DNA of 64,000 bases from an uncultured Myxococcales bacterium (GCA_937975765.1 CALJUR010000081.1:1-64000), one strand, 5' to 3'. Shown: positions 23,277 through 33,030, numbered from the stretch's first letter. Made by a program: numbers and translations. The notes: a model not told the origin generated them from the sequence alone.

Positions 23277-25442
23277 CTACTTCACGTCGACCACGTGGGA
23301 AGTCGTCCGGCCCTTCTCGACCGTGACGTTCAGGTTCCTGGACGCGACCTGGTTCTTCAGGACGAACACCTGGTTGCCAACCGGCACCTCGAACGAGCGC
23401 AGGGGGGTGGTGCCCACCTTGCGCCCCTTCCAGTAGACGTCGGCCCAGGGCCGGGCGTTGATTGTCACGTAGCCCGTGTCCGCCGGGGTGGCCGGGGCGG
23501 GCTTGTCCGGGGCCGCCGCCTTTTCCAGGTGCACCGTCACCGTCTGCGTCGCCTGCGCGACCTTCACCGTCTGCCGGAACGCCTTCCGTCCCGGGGCGGT
23601 CGCGGTGATCTCGACCTCGTCGCCGACCCGCGCCAGGCCCTCGACGCGCCCCTGCCCGCCGGGCGTCGCGGCCGGCTTCCCGTTCACCAGGACCTTCGCG
23701 GTCGCCGGGTCGACGGACAGGGCCAGCACGGCGGCCTCGGGCGCCTTGGCGACCACCGGAGGCGTCTCCGTCTTCGGGGGCGTCTCCGGGGGAGCCTGCG
23801 GGGGCGCCTGCGGGGGCGTCTCGACCTTGGGAGGAGTGGCCGGCGTCTCCGGGGTGGCCGCCTCGGCCGCCTGCGGAGCGGAGGTGCGACCCGCCGGCGC
23901 CTCCTCCCCCTGGCCGCCGAACACCATCACCCCGGCGAACCCCAGCGCGGCCAGTCCGACCAGCACCATCGCCGCCACCAGCGCCTTCTTGCGGCCGGAT
24001 CCGGCCGGCGCGCGGCGCAGTTCGGAAGGCGTTCCCCCGGCGGCCGGGACCTCCACGACCTCCGGGGCGGCAGCCTTCGCGGGCTTCGCCCGGGCCAGGA
24101 CGGTCTCCACCTCGTCCGCCGGCAGCGGCAGCGTGATGTTCTTCCCCTCGCGATGGGGCGTCACCTGCGGGGCCGATGCCGACGTCCCCCGCGCCGGGGT
24201 CGCGCCCGCGGCGGTCCCCTTCACCGGCGTCGCGCCCGCGGCGGTCCCGCGGGCCGGGGTCCCCTGGAACGCGGCCAGGTCGGCCTGCGGCGACGAGGTT
24301 CCGGCCGACGGCGTCAGCGTGGCCGAGCCCTCCTTCTCCAGGTAGGTCTCCAGTTCCTTCTGCAGCGTCCCGACCGGCAGCGTCTTCGGCGCCTGCGGAG
24401 GACGCGGGAGCGCCTGCGGGGCCTGGTCCTCGGGCAGCATCACCGTGCCCGAGTCGGGCTGCGGCGGCGGCGCGACCGGGACCGAGGTCCCGGTGTCGGC
24501 GTGCACCGGCAGTTCGTCGGAGAACAGGTCGGTCATGTACGGCGCGACCGCGACCTCGTCCAGGCCCTGCGCGGTCCGGAACTCGAAGTTCCGCAGTTCC
24601 TTCTCCAGCGAGGCCATGTCCGGGAACCGGGCGTCCCGGTCCTTCGCCAGGCCCTTCAGCAGGATCGCGTCCAGTTCGGGCGGGACGTCGGGATTCAGCG
24701 AGGACGGCGGCGGCACCTCGTGCGACAACACGTTGTTCAGGATCTCGAAGTCGGTCTCGCCGTCGAACAGCTTCCGCCCGGTCAGCATCTCCCAGCCGAT
24801 CGCGCACAGCGCGAACATGTCCGATCGGCCGTCCAGCGGCTTGCCGCGCGCCTGTTCCGGGGACATGTACGAGCACTTGCCCTTCACGGTGCCGGCGCGC
24901 GTCTTCGTGGACCGCGCCGCCGCCTTGGCGATGCCGAAGTCCAGGATCTTCGCCTCGCCGCCGAAGGCGATCAGGATGTTGTGCGGGCTGACGTCCCGGT
25001 GGACGATGTTCAGCGGCAGGCCGTCGTCCCCGCGGGCCACGTGGGCGTGCTTCAGGCCGGCCGCGATGTCCGCCACGACGTGCATGGCCTTCAGCGGCGC
25101 GATACGGTCGCCGGTCTTCAGGCCCCGGTCCAGGACCTTGCGCAGGTCCCGGCCGTCGACGTACTCCATCGCGATGTAGTACGAGTCCTCGCACTTGTCG
25201 AAGTCGAAGATCTGGACGATGTTCGGGTGGTGCAGCCGCGCCGCGATCCGCGCCTCGTCGATGAACATCGTGACGAAGGCCTCGTCCTCGGAATAGGACG
25301 GCAGGATCCGCTTGATCACGACGTCGCGCTGGAAGCCTTCCGCGCCGCGGGACTTCGCCAGGAAGATCTCGGCCATGCCCCCCACGGCCAGCTTGCGCAT
25401 CAGGAGGTACTTGCCGAAAGGCTGGGGGAGGGTGGGGGCCAT
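23277..25442 (-). CDS. Transmembrane Ser/Thr protein kinase with C-terminal PEGA domain
   Basis: The N-terminal 270 residues are a Hanks-type kinase. The glycine loop reads LAVGGMAEIF, the ATP-binding Lys is in DVVIKRI, the catalytic loop is VHRDVSPHN, the metal-binding loop is LDFGIAK, and the activation-loop end is SPEQARGK. A long Pro/Ala/Thr-rich linker follows. A basic RKK and a transmembrane helix (about 480-500) come next, then Pro-rich periplasmic sequence and two PEGA-like units (about 575-640 and 650-721). PEGA domains may contact surface polymers. The layout is typical of Myxococcota kinases. It probably senses envelope state and phosphorylates cytoplasmic targets. A TATACT -10-like element lies at 25468-25473 without a clear -35. 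Confidence 0.88.
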   Translation of the reverse strand: MAPTLPQPFGKYLLMRKLAVGGMAEIFLAKSRGAEGFQRDVVIKRILPSYSEDEAFVTMFIDEARIAARLHHPNIVQIFDFDKCEDSYYIAMEYVDGRDLRKVLDRGLKTGDRIAPLKAMHVVADIAAGLKHAHVARGDDGLPLNIVHRDVSPHNILIAFGGEAKILDFGIAKAAARSTKTRAGTVKGKCSYMSPEQARGKPLDGRSDMFALCAIGWEMLTGRKLFDGETDFEILNNVLSHEVPPPSSLNPDVPPELDAILLKGLAKDRDARFPDMASLEKELRNFEFRTAQGLDEVAVAPYMTDLFSDELPVHADTGTSVPVAPPPQPDSGTVMLPEDQAPQALPRPPQAPKTLPVGTLQKELETYLEKEGSATLTPSAGTSSPQADLAAFQGTPARGTAAGATPVKGTAAGATPARGTSASAPQVTPHREGKNITLPLPADEVETVLARAKPAKAAAPEVVEVPAAGGTPSELRRAPAGSGRKKALVAAMVLVGLAALGFAGVMVFGGQGEEAPAGRTSAPQAAEAATPETPATPPKVETPPQAPPQAPPETPPKTETPPVVAKAPEAAVLALSVDPATAKVLVNGKPAATPGGQGRVEGLARVGDEVEITATAPGRKAFRQTVKVAQATQTVTVHLEKAAAPDKPAPATPADTGYVTINARPWADVYWKGRKVGTTPLRSFEVPVGNQVFVLKNQVASRNLNVTVEKGRTTSHVVDVK

Positions 25443-25511
25443 TCCTCTTCTCGCGCGAGCCGCGCGTAGTATAGCACCATCGGCAGGTTCATCGAGTTCC
25501 GGTTCGACGGT

Positions 25512-27530
25512 TCAGCGGGTGCGACGGGTTCCCGGCCCCGCGCGGGAAGGCGCGGGAGCCGCCGGGGAACGGGGCTTCGGCGGCGCGTAGGCCGGGGGAG
25601 GGGTCGAGGAACCCGACGACCCGGAGGACGATCCGCTGCCGAAGGAGGATCGGGACGGCACGTAGGTGCGCGACGGGGACTCCTGGCGAGGAGCCTCGCG
25701 TCGCGTCGCGGGCTCGGGAGCACGGGTCTCGGTCCGCGGGACCGCCCGAGACGGCTGCACCTGCCGCGGCTGCACCTGCTGGGGACGGACCTGCTGCGGC
25801 TGGTACGAGCGCTCGGGGGCGACCGTCCGCTGGCGGACCTCGGGCACCTCCCGGGGCGCGGTGCGCTGCCAGGTCGGCTGGTAGCTGGACGGCTCGGGGG
25901 TTCCCCGGTCCACGTCCACTGTCCGCCGAGGCTCCACCTCCCGGCCGCGGACCTCGGGCACCTCCCGCGGCGCCGTGCGCTGCCAGGCCGGCTGGGCCTG
26001 CGTCCGCCCGGGCGACGCCTGCCCGCGGTCCACCGACCGGTCCGGCACCGCCTGGGACGGACGCAGGTTCTCCGCCGGGGCGCGGATGCCCGTCCCCGAG
26101 CGGGGCCGGGGCGCCCAGGTCTCCACCTTCGTCCGGTCCTCGCCGCGAATCACCGGCGCCGGCGCGACGCCCCGCCCGGGCCGGACCGCTTCGCCCTGCG
26201 CATCCAGGCGCGCCTGCGGCCGGGCGATCGGCACCCGCACGCCCGGGACGCCATCCGCCTTCGCCGGGGCCAGCGTGTTCCGGACCTTCTCGCCAATCCC
26301 CCGGTAGGACGCCGGCGCCTGGAACACCGGCTTCACCGGCGCGAAGCCGCTGCGCTGCATCGAGCCGACGGGGGCGCTGACCGGCTTCATCGGGGTCTCC
26401 CGGGCCAGCACGCCGGTCTTCCCCGCGATGAACTGCCGCGACGCCGGGAGGCTGCTCCCGCCGCCGGGCAGGGCGCCCACCTGGCCGGCCCGCACCGCGC
26501 CGTTCAGGTTCCGCTCGACCTCGGACCGGTCCACGATGCGGACCCGCGCCATGTCGTGCTCGCGGACGACGGCCCGCCCGGACCGGCGGTCCTCCCCGGC
26601 CCGCGGCGGGGGACCGGCGTGCGCGGCCATGAAGTCGTTGTAGGCCACGCAGGTGGCGCCTGGATGCGAACGCCGTCCCGGGTAGTCGCCGACCCGGCGG
26701 CCCGCCCAGTAGCCCATCCAGTAGCCGTCGTCCCAGCCGTCCGCGTACCCGTGCCGGTAGCCGTGCGACCAGGCGCCGTCGTAGGGCCACCAGCCGATCC
26801 AGCCGTCCCCGAAGAAGAACGACACGACCGCCGCCCGCCACATCCAGCCCGGGTCCGGCATCCACACCCACCCGTACACGCCGTGATGGCGCCAGTGGCC
26901 GTAGTGGTCCGTGATCTCGCCCCAGGGGTCGTACGAGTACCAGGTCCAGCCGTGCCGGGTCCAGTACCAGTAGCCGTGCTGGTACGGGACCCAGTCATCC
27001 TCGTAGGCGTAGGGCACGAACACCCGGTCGCCGCCGACGGTGGTCCACCAGCCGTAGCCGCCCAGCCCGTAGTCCGAGCCGTCCCGCCACCGATCCGACC
27101 GCCCCTCGTTGATCACCTCGACGCGGTCGATGCCGGACAGGTACTTCGAGTGGACGCGGATCTGGAACCGGTGCGGGGCGTCGCGGGGCACGTAGAAATT
27201 GACGCCGTAGTCCGTCGCCTCGAAGTTCGAGCCCGCGCGGCAGTCCTGCTCGGGGTCGCAGGTGTCCCCGGGGACGTCGTCCGCCGTCCACACGAAGTCC
27301 TCGACCGGCCGGTAGGCGTACTCGACGCGCCCTCCGTCCGTCCATACCTCGTCCGCGACCAGCGAGATCACCTGCCCCGGCCACACCTGCACCGGCTCGC
27401 CGCCCCGGTCGCCCAGCATCCGGCCGTCGATCGAGATGATGCGGACGGACTGCGCGAACGCCGGAACCGCGATCAGCAAGGCCGCCGACGCGAACACCAC
27501 CGGCAATGCCACCTTCCAGCCCCTGTTCAT
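25512..27530 (-). CDS. DUF6600-type exported protein with Pro/Arg/Gln-rich repeat tail
   Basis: A 672-residue protein with a Sec signal peptide ending AVPAFA|QS, not a lipobox. Residues about 25-150 are a beta-rich domain with one Cys pair. Residues about 160-270 are packed with Trp, Tyr, His and Gly in DUF6600-like units (WVPYQHGYWYWT, WTWYSYDPWGEITDHYGHW, GWVWMPDPGW). The second half is low-complexity, with a near-repeat of WQRTAPREVPEVR followed by Gln-rich and Ser/Gly-rich tails. DUF6600 proteins are envelope-associated and uncharacterised. The ATG at 27530 follows GGGAGGTGTCCG. Confidence 0.8.
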   Translation of the reverse strand: MNRGWKVALPVVFASAALLIAVPAFAQSVRIISIDGRMLGDRGGEPVQVWPGQVISLVADEVWTDGGRVEYAYRPVEDFVWTADDVPGDTCDPEQDCRAGSNFEATDYGVNFYVPRDAPHRFQIRVHSKYLSGIDRVEVINEGRSDRWRDGSDYGLGGYGWWTTVGGDRVFVPYAYEDDWVPYQHGYWYWTRHGWTWYSYDPWGEITDHYGHWRHHGVYGWVWMPDPGWMWRAAVVSFFFGDGWIGWWPYDGAWSHGYRHGYADGWDDGYWMGYWAGRRVGDYPGRRSHPGATCVAYNDFMAAHAGPPPRAGEDRRSGRAVVREHDMARVRIVDRSEVERNLNGAVRAGQVGALPGGGSSLPASRQFIAGKTGVLARETPMKPVSAPVGSMQRSGFAPVKPVFQAPASYRGIGEKVRNTLAPAKADGVPGVRVPIARPQARLDAQGEAVRPGRGVAPAPVIRGEDRTKVETWAPRPRSGTGIRAPAENLRPSQAVPDRSVDRGQASPGRTQAQPAWQRTAPREVPEVRGREVEPRRTVDVDRGTPEPSSYQPTWQRTAPREVPEVRQRTVAPERSYQPQQVRPQQVQPRQVQPSRAVPRTETRAPEPATRREAPRQESPSRTYVPSRSSFGSGSSSGSSGSSTPPPAYAPPKPRSPAAPAPSRAGPGTRRTR

Positions 27531-27671
27531 CGGACACCTCCCGCCTGGAGGAAAGCCGGGGCGTTCGACGAGGATCGCCCCGGAGTATTCCGGCCTCCGG
27601 GAAACATTATCCCCCGATTCCGGAACCGGCGCTTCGGGCCGGCATCGCCCCCCTTCCGGGCGGGGGTCCGG

Positions 27672-27701
27672 TTGACACGCAAGCCCCGGATGCGGTAGCG
27701 T
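27672..27701 (+). promoter_or_regulatory. Probable promoter of the polysaccharide gene trio
   Basis: A perfect TTGACA (27672-27677), 18 nt and TAGCGT (27696-27701). The predicted start is near 27708 and the GTG start of the first gene is at 27727. Confidence 0.5.
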
Positions 27702-27726
27702 TCGCCGGTTTTTTCAAGGGCTGCCG

Positions 27727-29022
27727 GTGCAGCGCTGCGACGTCGTCATCCTGGGGGCCGGCCTGTCGGGCATGTCCACCGCCCTGTACCGGGGAGGCGA
27801 CTACCTCGTGATCGAGCGCGAGGGCCGCCCCGGCGGCCTGACCCGCACCGAGGACATCGACGGGTTCCTGTTCAACCACACCGGCCACTGGCTGCACCTG
27901 CGCGACGACCGCATCAAGGCCCTGGTGGCCGACCTGCTGCCCGGCGGCATGGTCACGGTGCAGCGCCGCGCGGCAATCTACAGCAACCGGGTCTTCACGC
28001 GATTCCCCTTCCAGGGCAACCTGCACGGGCTGCCGCCCGAGGTGCTGCGGGAGTGCCTGCAAGGCGCCGTGGCCGCGGCCGTGCGGCGGGCATCCGGCAG
28101 TGCGCCGAGACTGAAGAACTTCCTGGAGTACACGAACTTCCACTTCGGCGAGGGGATCGCCCGGCACTTCATGGTCCCCTACAACACGAAACTGTGGGGC
28201 GTGTCGCCGGCCGAGGTCACGGCCGAGTGGACGCAGCGCTTCGTGCCGATGCCCGACATCGCGCAGATCGTGGACGGCGCGCTGGGGATGTCGCGCGAGG
28301 CGATGGGTTACAACGCGTCGTTCCTGTACCCGGCCGAGGGCGGCATCGAGACGCTGGCCCGCGCGTTGTACGGGCGGCTGGACCCGGCGCGATTCGTGTT
28401 CAACACGCGGCCCCGCCGGATCTCCACGAAGGGGAAGTGGGTCGAGTTCGGCGACGAGCGGATCGCCTACGAGCACCTGGTCTCGACGATCGCGCTGCCC
28501 GACCTGGTGGCGCTGGACGTCGACGCGTCCCCGGCGGAACGGCAGGCCGCGCGGCGGCTGCGGTGCTCGGTGCTGCGGTACGTGAACGTGGGCCTGGACG
28601 TCGAGACCCCGCTGGACGGCCTGCACTGGATCTACCTGCCCGAGGCGCGGTTCCCGTTCTACCGGGTCGGGTCGGCCACCAACGCGGTGCGCGCCCTGTC
28701 CCCGGCCGGGACCTCCTCGCTGTACGTGGAACTGGCGAACGACCAGGCCGCGCCGGAGGGCGAGGTGGTTAGGGCGCTGGCGGAATTCCTGAAGGATATC
28801 GGGACGATCCGGAACGACGCCCAGTTGCGGTTCGCGGCCTTCCGCACGCACCCCTACGGATACGTAATCTTTGACAGGCACTGCGCGCGGTCCCGCGACC
28901 TGCTGCTGTCCGGGTACGCGGCCCGGCAGGTGCGGTCGATCGGGCGCTACGGGGCCTGGACCTACAACTCGATGGAGGACGCGATCCTGGACGGCCTGAA
29001 GGCCGCGGAATCGCTGGGCTGA
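27727..29022 (+). CDS. FAD-dependent oxidoreductase, UDP-galactopyranose mutase/protoporphyrinogen-oxidase-like
   Basis: A 431-residue Rossmann flavoprotein. It begins VVILGAGLSGMSTALY (dinucleotide-binding GxGxxG), with the E-RE-GRPGGLTRT segment that contacts FAD. The middle region FGEGIARHFMVPYNTKLWG resembles a UDP-galactopyranose mutase-like domain, and Gly/Ala-rich FAD contacts lie near the C-terminus (YGAWTYNSMEDAI). It is followed closely by a GT2 glycosyltransferase and a polysaccharide deacetylase, so a role in making or modifying an envelope polysaccharide is likely. An amine oxidase role is less likely. The start is a GTG at 27727. Confidence 0.75.
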   Translation: MQRCDVVILGAGLSGMSTALYRGGDYLVIEREGRPGGLTRTEDIDGFLFNHTGHWLHLRDDRIKALVADLLPGGMVTVQRRAAIYSNRVFTRFPFQGNLHGLPPEVLRECLQGAVAAAVRRASGSAPRLKNFLEYTNFHFGEGIARHFMVPYNTKLWGVSPAEVTAEWTQRFVPMPDIAQIVDGALGMSREAMGYNASFLYPAEGGIETLARALYGRLDPARFVFNTRPRRISTKGKWVEFGDERIAYEHLVSTIALPDLVALDVDASPAERQAARRLRCSVLRYVNVGLDVETPLDGLHWIYLPEARFPFYRVGSATNAVRALSPAGTSSLYVELANDQAAPEGEVVRALAEFLKDIGTIRNDAQLRFAAFRTHPYGYVIFDRHCARSRDLLLSGYAARQVRSIGRYGAWTYNSMEDAILDGLKAAESLG

Positions 29023-29050
29023 AGCCGCCGTCCGGCGGCGCGCAGGGAGC

Positions 29051-29788
29051 ATGATGGGCGAGGACAGCACGGGCACCCCGACCTACAACGTCAGCATCGT
29101 CATCCCGGTCTACAACGAGGAGGGGCTGCTGGCGACGGCGGTCCACGACCTGACGACCCGGCTGCAGGAGATCCCGCTGTCCTGCGAGGTCATCCTGTCG
29201 GAGAACGGCAGCAAGGACCGGACCCGCGAGATCGCGCTGGAACTGGCTTCCCGCATCCGCAACGTGCGCGTGCTGCACACCGACGAGCCGAACTACGGGC
29301 GCGCGCTGCGGCGCGGCATCGAGGAGGCCCACGGCGCGCTGGTGATGTGCGACGAGATCGACATCTGCGACGTGGACTTCTACAAGGCCGCGCTGGAGAT
29401 CCTGATGGCCGAGCAGGCCGACATGGTGGTCGGCAGCAAGCGGCACCCGGCCGCCCGGGACGCCAGGCCCTTCCTGCGCCGGTTCGCGACGCGGGTGCTG
29501 AACCTGATGCTGCGGGTCATCGTGGGCTTCAAGGGAACGGACACGCACGGCCTGAAGGCGTTCCGGCGCGAACCGGTGCTGCCGGTCGTGCGGTCGTGCA
29601 TCGTCGAGAAGGACCTGTTCGCCAGCGAACTGGTGATCCGGGCCGAGCGGGCGGTGCGCGTGGTCGAGGTGCCGGTGCGCATCATGGAGAAGCGCCCGCC
29701 GTCGATCAACCTGTTCAAGCGCGTGCCCAACGTGCTGCGCAACCTGTGGCGACTGTTCCTGGTGATCCGCCTGGGCCGCCCGGCCTGA
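29051..29788 (+). CDS. Family 2 glycosyltransferase
   Basis: A 245-residue GT-A fold enzyme. VSIVIPVYNEEGLL, the SENGSKDRT segment and MCDEIDICD (DxD-like) define the nucleotide-sugar site. MVVGSKRHP and TDTHGLKAFRRE are typical of the DPM1-like branch that acts on polyprenyl-phosphate sugars. It has no clear membrane anchor except a hydrophobic C-terminal helix (LWRLFLVIRLG). The ATG at 29051 follows GGGAGC. It is part of a three-gene polysaccharide set. Confidence 0.88.
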   Translation: MMGEDSTGTPTYNVSIVIPVYNEEGLLATAVHDLTTRLQEIPLSCEVILSENGSKDRTREIALELASRIRNVRVLHTDEPNYGRALRRGIEEAHGALVMCDEIDICDVDFYKAALEILMAEQADMVVGSKRHPAARDARPFLRRFATRVLNLMLRVIVGFKGTDTHGLKAFRREPVLPVVRSCIVEKDLFASELVIRAERAVRVVEVPVRIMEKRPPSINLFKRVPNVLRNLWRLFLVIRLGRPA

Positions 29789-29802
29789 GGCCGCGGAGGA
29801 CC

Positions 29803-30687
29803 ATGCCCGACGCGCTGCTGTCGCTGTCCATCGACCTCGACGACCTGCGCTTCTACCGCGGCATCCACGCGCTGCCCCCCGAGGAGGACCGGCCGACGAT
29901 CTTCGAGGCCGCCGTCCCGCGCTTCCTGGCCCTGTGCGAGCGGCTGGGGATGCGCGCGACCCTGTTCACCATCTCGGACGACCTGCGGTGGCCGGAGGCG
30001 GTGGCGGCGCTGCGGCAGGCGGTGGCCGCCGGGCACGAGGTCGGCAGCCACAGCGCGTCGCACTTCTACGACCTGTCCCGCCGCCCCCGGGACGTCCTCG
30101 ACGCCGAGTTGGCCGGTTCACGGAAGGCCTTGCAGGACGCCCTGGGCGCCCCGGTGATCGGCTTCCGCGGGCCCGGGTACAACCTGACCGACGGACTGCT
30201 GGCAGCGCTGCACCGCGCGGGGTTCGCGTACGACACGTCGATCCTGCCGGCCCCGGCCTACTGGGCGGCCCGCGCCGCGGTCATCGCCTGGATGCGGCTG
30301 ACCGGGAGGCGCAGTTCGTCCATCCCGGGGCGCGCGCGCGACTTCTTCCGGGGCCGGGCCCCGTTCGCGTGGGGACCCGCGGCGGGCGGGCTGAAGGAAT
30401 ACCCGATCACGGCGTGCGGCATCGGCCGGCTGCCCCTGATCGGCACGACGATGGCGAAGGACGGGCTGCTGTCCCGCCACCTGGTGCGCCGGGCCTGCAC
30501 CCTGCCCTTCGTGCACATCGAGTTCCACGCGCTGGACTTCCTGGACATCGGGATCGACGGGCTGGACCCGCGCCTTCAGATCGAGCCCGCCCTGCGCATC
30601 CCGCTGGACGACCGCCAGCAGACCTTCGAGGCCGCCCTGCGGCGCCTGGCGGGCAGCCACCGGCCGGTCCTTCTGCGGGACCTGTAG
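29803..30687 (+). CDS. Polysaccharide deacetylase-family protein
   Basis: A 294-residue NodB-like carbohydrate esterase. SLSIDLDDLRFY begins the domain with the Asp pair. TLFTISDDL follows, and HEVGSHSASHFYDLS supplies the metal-binding H-x3-H. FRGPGYNLT is the next conserved block and FVHIEFHALDF the last. It may deacetylate an envelope glycan built by the preceding genes. The start is 15 nt after the glycosyltransferase stop, with GGAGGACC just upstream. Confidence 0.88.
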   Translation: MPDALLSLSIDLDDLRFYRGIHALPPEEDRPTIFEAAVPRFLALCERLGMRATLFTISDDLRWPEAVAALRQAVAAGHEVGSHSASHFYDLSRRPRDVLDAELAGSRKALQDALGAPVIGFRGPGYNLTDGLLAALHRAGFAYDTSILPAPAYWAARAAVIAWMRLTGRRSSSIPGRARDFFRGRAPFAWGPAAGGLKEYPITACGIGRLPLIGTTMAKDGLLSRHLVRRACTLPFVHIEFHALDFLDIGIDGLDPRLQIEPALRIPLDDRQQTFEAALRRLAGSHRPVLLRDL

Positions 30688-30713
30688 CCCGGATCGGCTC
30701 CCGCTGCCGGCCG

Positions 30714-30741
30714 TTGCATCGGGCCCTTCCTGTGGTACAAC
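30714..30741 (+). promoter_or_regulatory. Probable extended -10 promoter of the 30774 gene
   Basis: TTGCAT (30714-30719), 16 nt and TACAAC (30736-30741), with TGG before the -10 forming an extended -10. The predicted start is near 30748 and the ATG is at 30774. Confidence 0.55.
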
Positions 30742-30773
30742 AGCCGTTCGGTTCCGCACGGGTGGAGAGGGAC

Positions 30774-32726
30774 ATGCCGACGGACTTCGAGTTGCTGGCC
30801 GCGATGCGGGGCGCGATGCACCCGCTGTCGCCCGGGTCCAGCGGCGGCTCGCACACCGAGGTCAAGGCGTTCGACCCGGCCGCGCTGGCCGAGGTGCTGG
30901 GCGACCTGGCCGGCGCGAACGGTGCCCCGGTGGAGCCGGCCCGGGCCCTGGGGAGGCGGATCGCGAAGCGCTTCCTGGTCAAGGTCGGCAACATCTCGCG
31001 GTACGTGATCAAGTTGAAGGACGGGCGCGAATCGGTGATCCGGCGCCCCCTGACCTCGGAGGCCTTCGGGCCGACCGGGTACAACCTGGCGCCGACGCTG
31101 GACAAGGTGTTCGTGGACGCCCGGGAGGCGGTGCGCGAGATCCCCTACCTGGGCAGCGGGGAGGCCTCCCGGCAGTTCGCGCCGGACGTGCTGGAGTCGG
31201 CGCGTCGCGTGGTTTCCGGTCGTGGCGGGCCGGTCGGCGCGGACTCGACGTTCCTGGTCACGGAGGGCCAGGAGGGGCGGAGGAAGCACGACGCGTACGG
31301 GATCCTGTGCGACGACCCCTACTTCCCCCACGAGGTGAAGGATTTCGCGGCGCTGACGCGGTTCCAGGCCTACGTGCGCGAGCACCCCATGGACGTCGCG
31401 ACGACCGAGCGGCTGAGGATGTTCTTCGACGCCTCGATGACGGTCGGGGCCCGGGACGTCCTGCGCTTCCTGGAGGGCTCCCGGCACCCGGACCTGGGCT
31501 GGAAGGCCGCCGAGACCGTCCTGAAGTCGTGCTTCGCGACCCACGGGCACGAGAACTTCCTGCCGCCCGAGATCAACTACTACACGCACTCGATCGAGAT
31601 GGACGCCGCGACGGCCCGCGCGATGGACCGGTCCAATCGGCGGACGGCCGCCGCCTTCGCGCGGTGGATGGTGGAGAGGCTGCCCTTCGCGTGGACCGCG
31701 GGCGTGCCGGACGCGGAACTGGAGGACGTGGCGGCCGGGATCCTGGCCCTGCATTTCGACTACCCGCTGTTCGAGGTGGAGCCCTACTCCGGCCTGCTGA
31801 CGGCCACGTCGATGCGCCTGGCCCTGCGCCTGGCCGTCGGCACCGCGCTGCACCTGAGCGGGCTGGAGGTTCCCGAACGCCGCAACCCGTTGACGCCCTC
31901 GCTGGCGGAGCGGTCGCGGGAAGTCGCGGCCTTCCTGGCCCGGCTGACCGGCGACCAGCGCTCGGGGGCGTGCAACGAGATCAACGGGATGCTGTGGGAG
32001 GTGGCCCTGCGCGGCGGGGTGCCGACGCCGGAGGGCACGGTGCTGGCGTACCACCGGCTGGACCGGACGTTCTACTCGTTCCAGGAGAAGGCCCAGCACG
32101 CGCTGGAGGGCCGGGGCCGCGTGCAGGACCTTCTGACGCTGGAGGACATGGTCTCGCCGCGCGGCGAGGAGGTGCTGGCGCGCCACCCGGAACTTCCCCG
32201 GCAACTGGTGGTCTTCTTCACGCTGGTGTACCGGTACTTCCTGGAGACCGGCCACGTGCCGGACCTGCGGCCCGACGACGCGGGCATGGACCTGTTCGTG
32301 CGGGGCATCTGGGGCTACAAGACCCGCAACGTGCTGGTGGTGACGGGGACCGCGCCGGACGGACGGCCGATCAGCGCCGTCCGCTTCGTCGACAACAAGG
32401 ACCAGTTCAAGCAGTACCGGCGCTGGGAGGACCGCGAGAAACCGCTGGGCCTGGTCAAGTACGGGCTGCGGATGGTCGCACCGCTGGTCCAGCCCGCGAT
32501 GGAGCGGTCCATCGGGATGTACGTGGGCCGGGTCGCGAAGGCGGAAGGCGTGAAGGGGAACGGCGTGCCGGACGTGCCCGAGGCGCTGTCCCGGGCGACC
32601 CGCGAGGTGATGCGGACGGGCGTCGACGCGGCGCTGTCGCATACCGAGGCGTTCCTGCACGACGTCATCGACGACACCGCGGACGGGATCGAGCGCGCCC
32701 TGCATGCCCTGCCGTGGCGCCGCTGA
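30774..32726 (+). CDS. Hypothetical protein of 650 aa
   Basis: The ATG at 30774 follows GGAGAGGGAC. The protein has no signal peptide or clear membrane helix and appears cytoplasmic. A segment near residues 65-105 (RFLVKVGNISRYVIKLKDGRESVIRR) and one near 515-550 (ISAVRFVDNKDQFKQYRRW) have strand-rich character. The central part is helical, with conserved-looking motifs NFLPPEINYYTHS, ACNEINGMLWEVALRGG and YHRLDRTFYSFQEKAQHAL. I cannot assign a family. It has its own promoter and stands between a polysaccharide operon and small lipoproteins. Confidence 0.8.
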   Translation: MPTDFELLAAMRGAMHPLSPGSSGGSHTEVKAFDPAALAEVLGDLAGANGAPVEPARALGRRIAKRFLVKVGNISRYVIKLKDGRESVIRRPLTSEAFGPTGYNLAPTLDKVFVDAREAVREIPYLGSGEASRQFAPDVLESARRVVSGRGGPVGADSTFLVTEGQEGRRKHDAYGILCDDPYFPHEVKDFAALTRFQAYVREHPMDVATTERLRMFFDASMTVGARDVLRFLEGSRHPDLGWKAAETVLKSCFATHGHENFLPPEINYYTHSIEMDAATARAMDRSNRRTAAAFARWMVERLPFAWTAGVPDAELEDVAAGILALHFDYPLFEVEPYSGLLTATSMRLALRLAVGTALHLSGLEVPERRNPLTPSLAERSREVAAFLARLTGDQRSGACNEINGMLWEVALRGGVPTPEGTVLAYHRLDRTFYSFQEKAQHALEGRGRVQDLLTLEDMVSPRGEEVLARHPELPRQLVVFFTLVYRYFLETGHVPDLRPDDAGMDLFVRGIWGYKTRNVLVVTGTAPDGRPISAVRFVDNKDQFKQYRRWEDREKPLGLVKYGLRMVAPLVQPAMERSIGMYVGRVAKAEGVKGNGVPDVPEALSRATREVMRTGVDAALSHTEAFLHDVIDDTADGIERALHALPWRR

Positions 32727-32751
32727 CGGGTGCAGCCGGATCGTCGCGCAT

Positions 32752-32780
32752 TTGGCGGGGTGCGCGTGGTCGGCTACAAT
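32752..32780 (+). promoter_or_regulatory. Probable promoter of the 74-aa lipoprotein
   Basis: TTGGCG (32752-32757), 17 nt and TACAAT (32775-32780; 5 of 6). The ATG lies at 32806 after GGAGGGGAACGCG. Confidence 0.6.
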
Positions 32781-32805
32781 GTTCCAGGACACGGAGGGGA
32801 ACGCG

Positions 32806-33030
32806 ATGCGCAAGTTGTTCGCCATGCTGACGGTGGGGGTCGTGGCCGGGGGCCTGTTCCTCGCGGGATGCTCCGATGGATTCCCGGACTCCGCGCCCCC
32901 GTCGGGCAACCTGAAGATCAACAACGGCGCCACGAACAAGGCCGCCTTCAACAACCCGAACAAGGGCCAGTACACGTTCCCGGACGCCCATCTCACGGAC
33001 GTCGAGGAAGACGGGGCCGAGGAGCCTTGA
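32806..33030 (+). CDS. Small lipoprotein (74 aa)
   Basis: A short gene with a strong ribosome site and its own promoter. The signal peptide ends in LFLAGC. About 50 mature residues follow, rich in Asn, Pro and acidic residues (LKINNGATNKAAFNNPNKG), ending acidic. It is probably a small outer-membrane or periplasmic lipoprotein. No family is recognised. Confidence 0.75.
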   Translation: MRKLFAMLTVGVVAGGLFLAGCSDGFPDSAPPSGNLKINNGATNKAAFNNPNKGQYTFPDAHLTDVEEDGAEEP

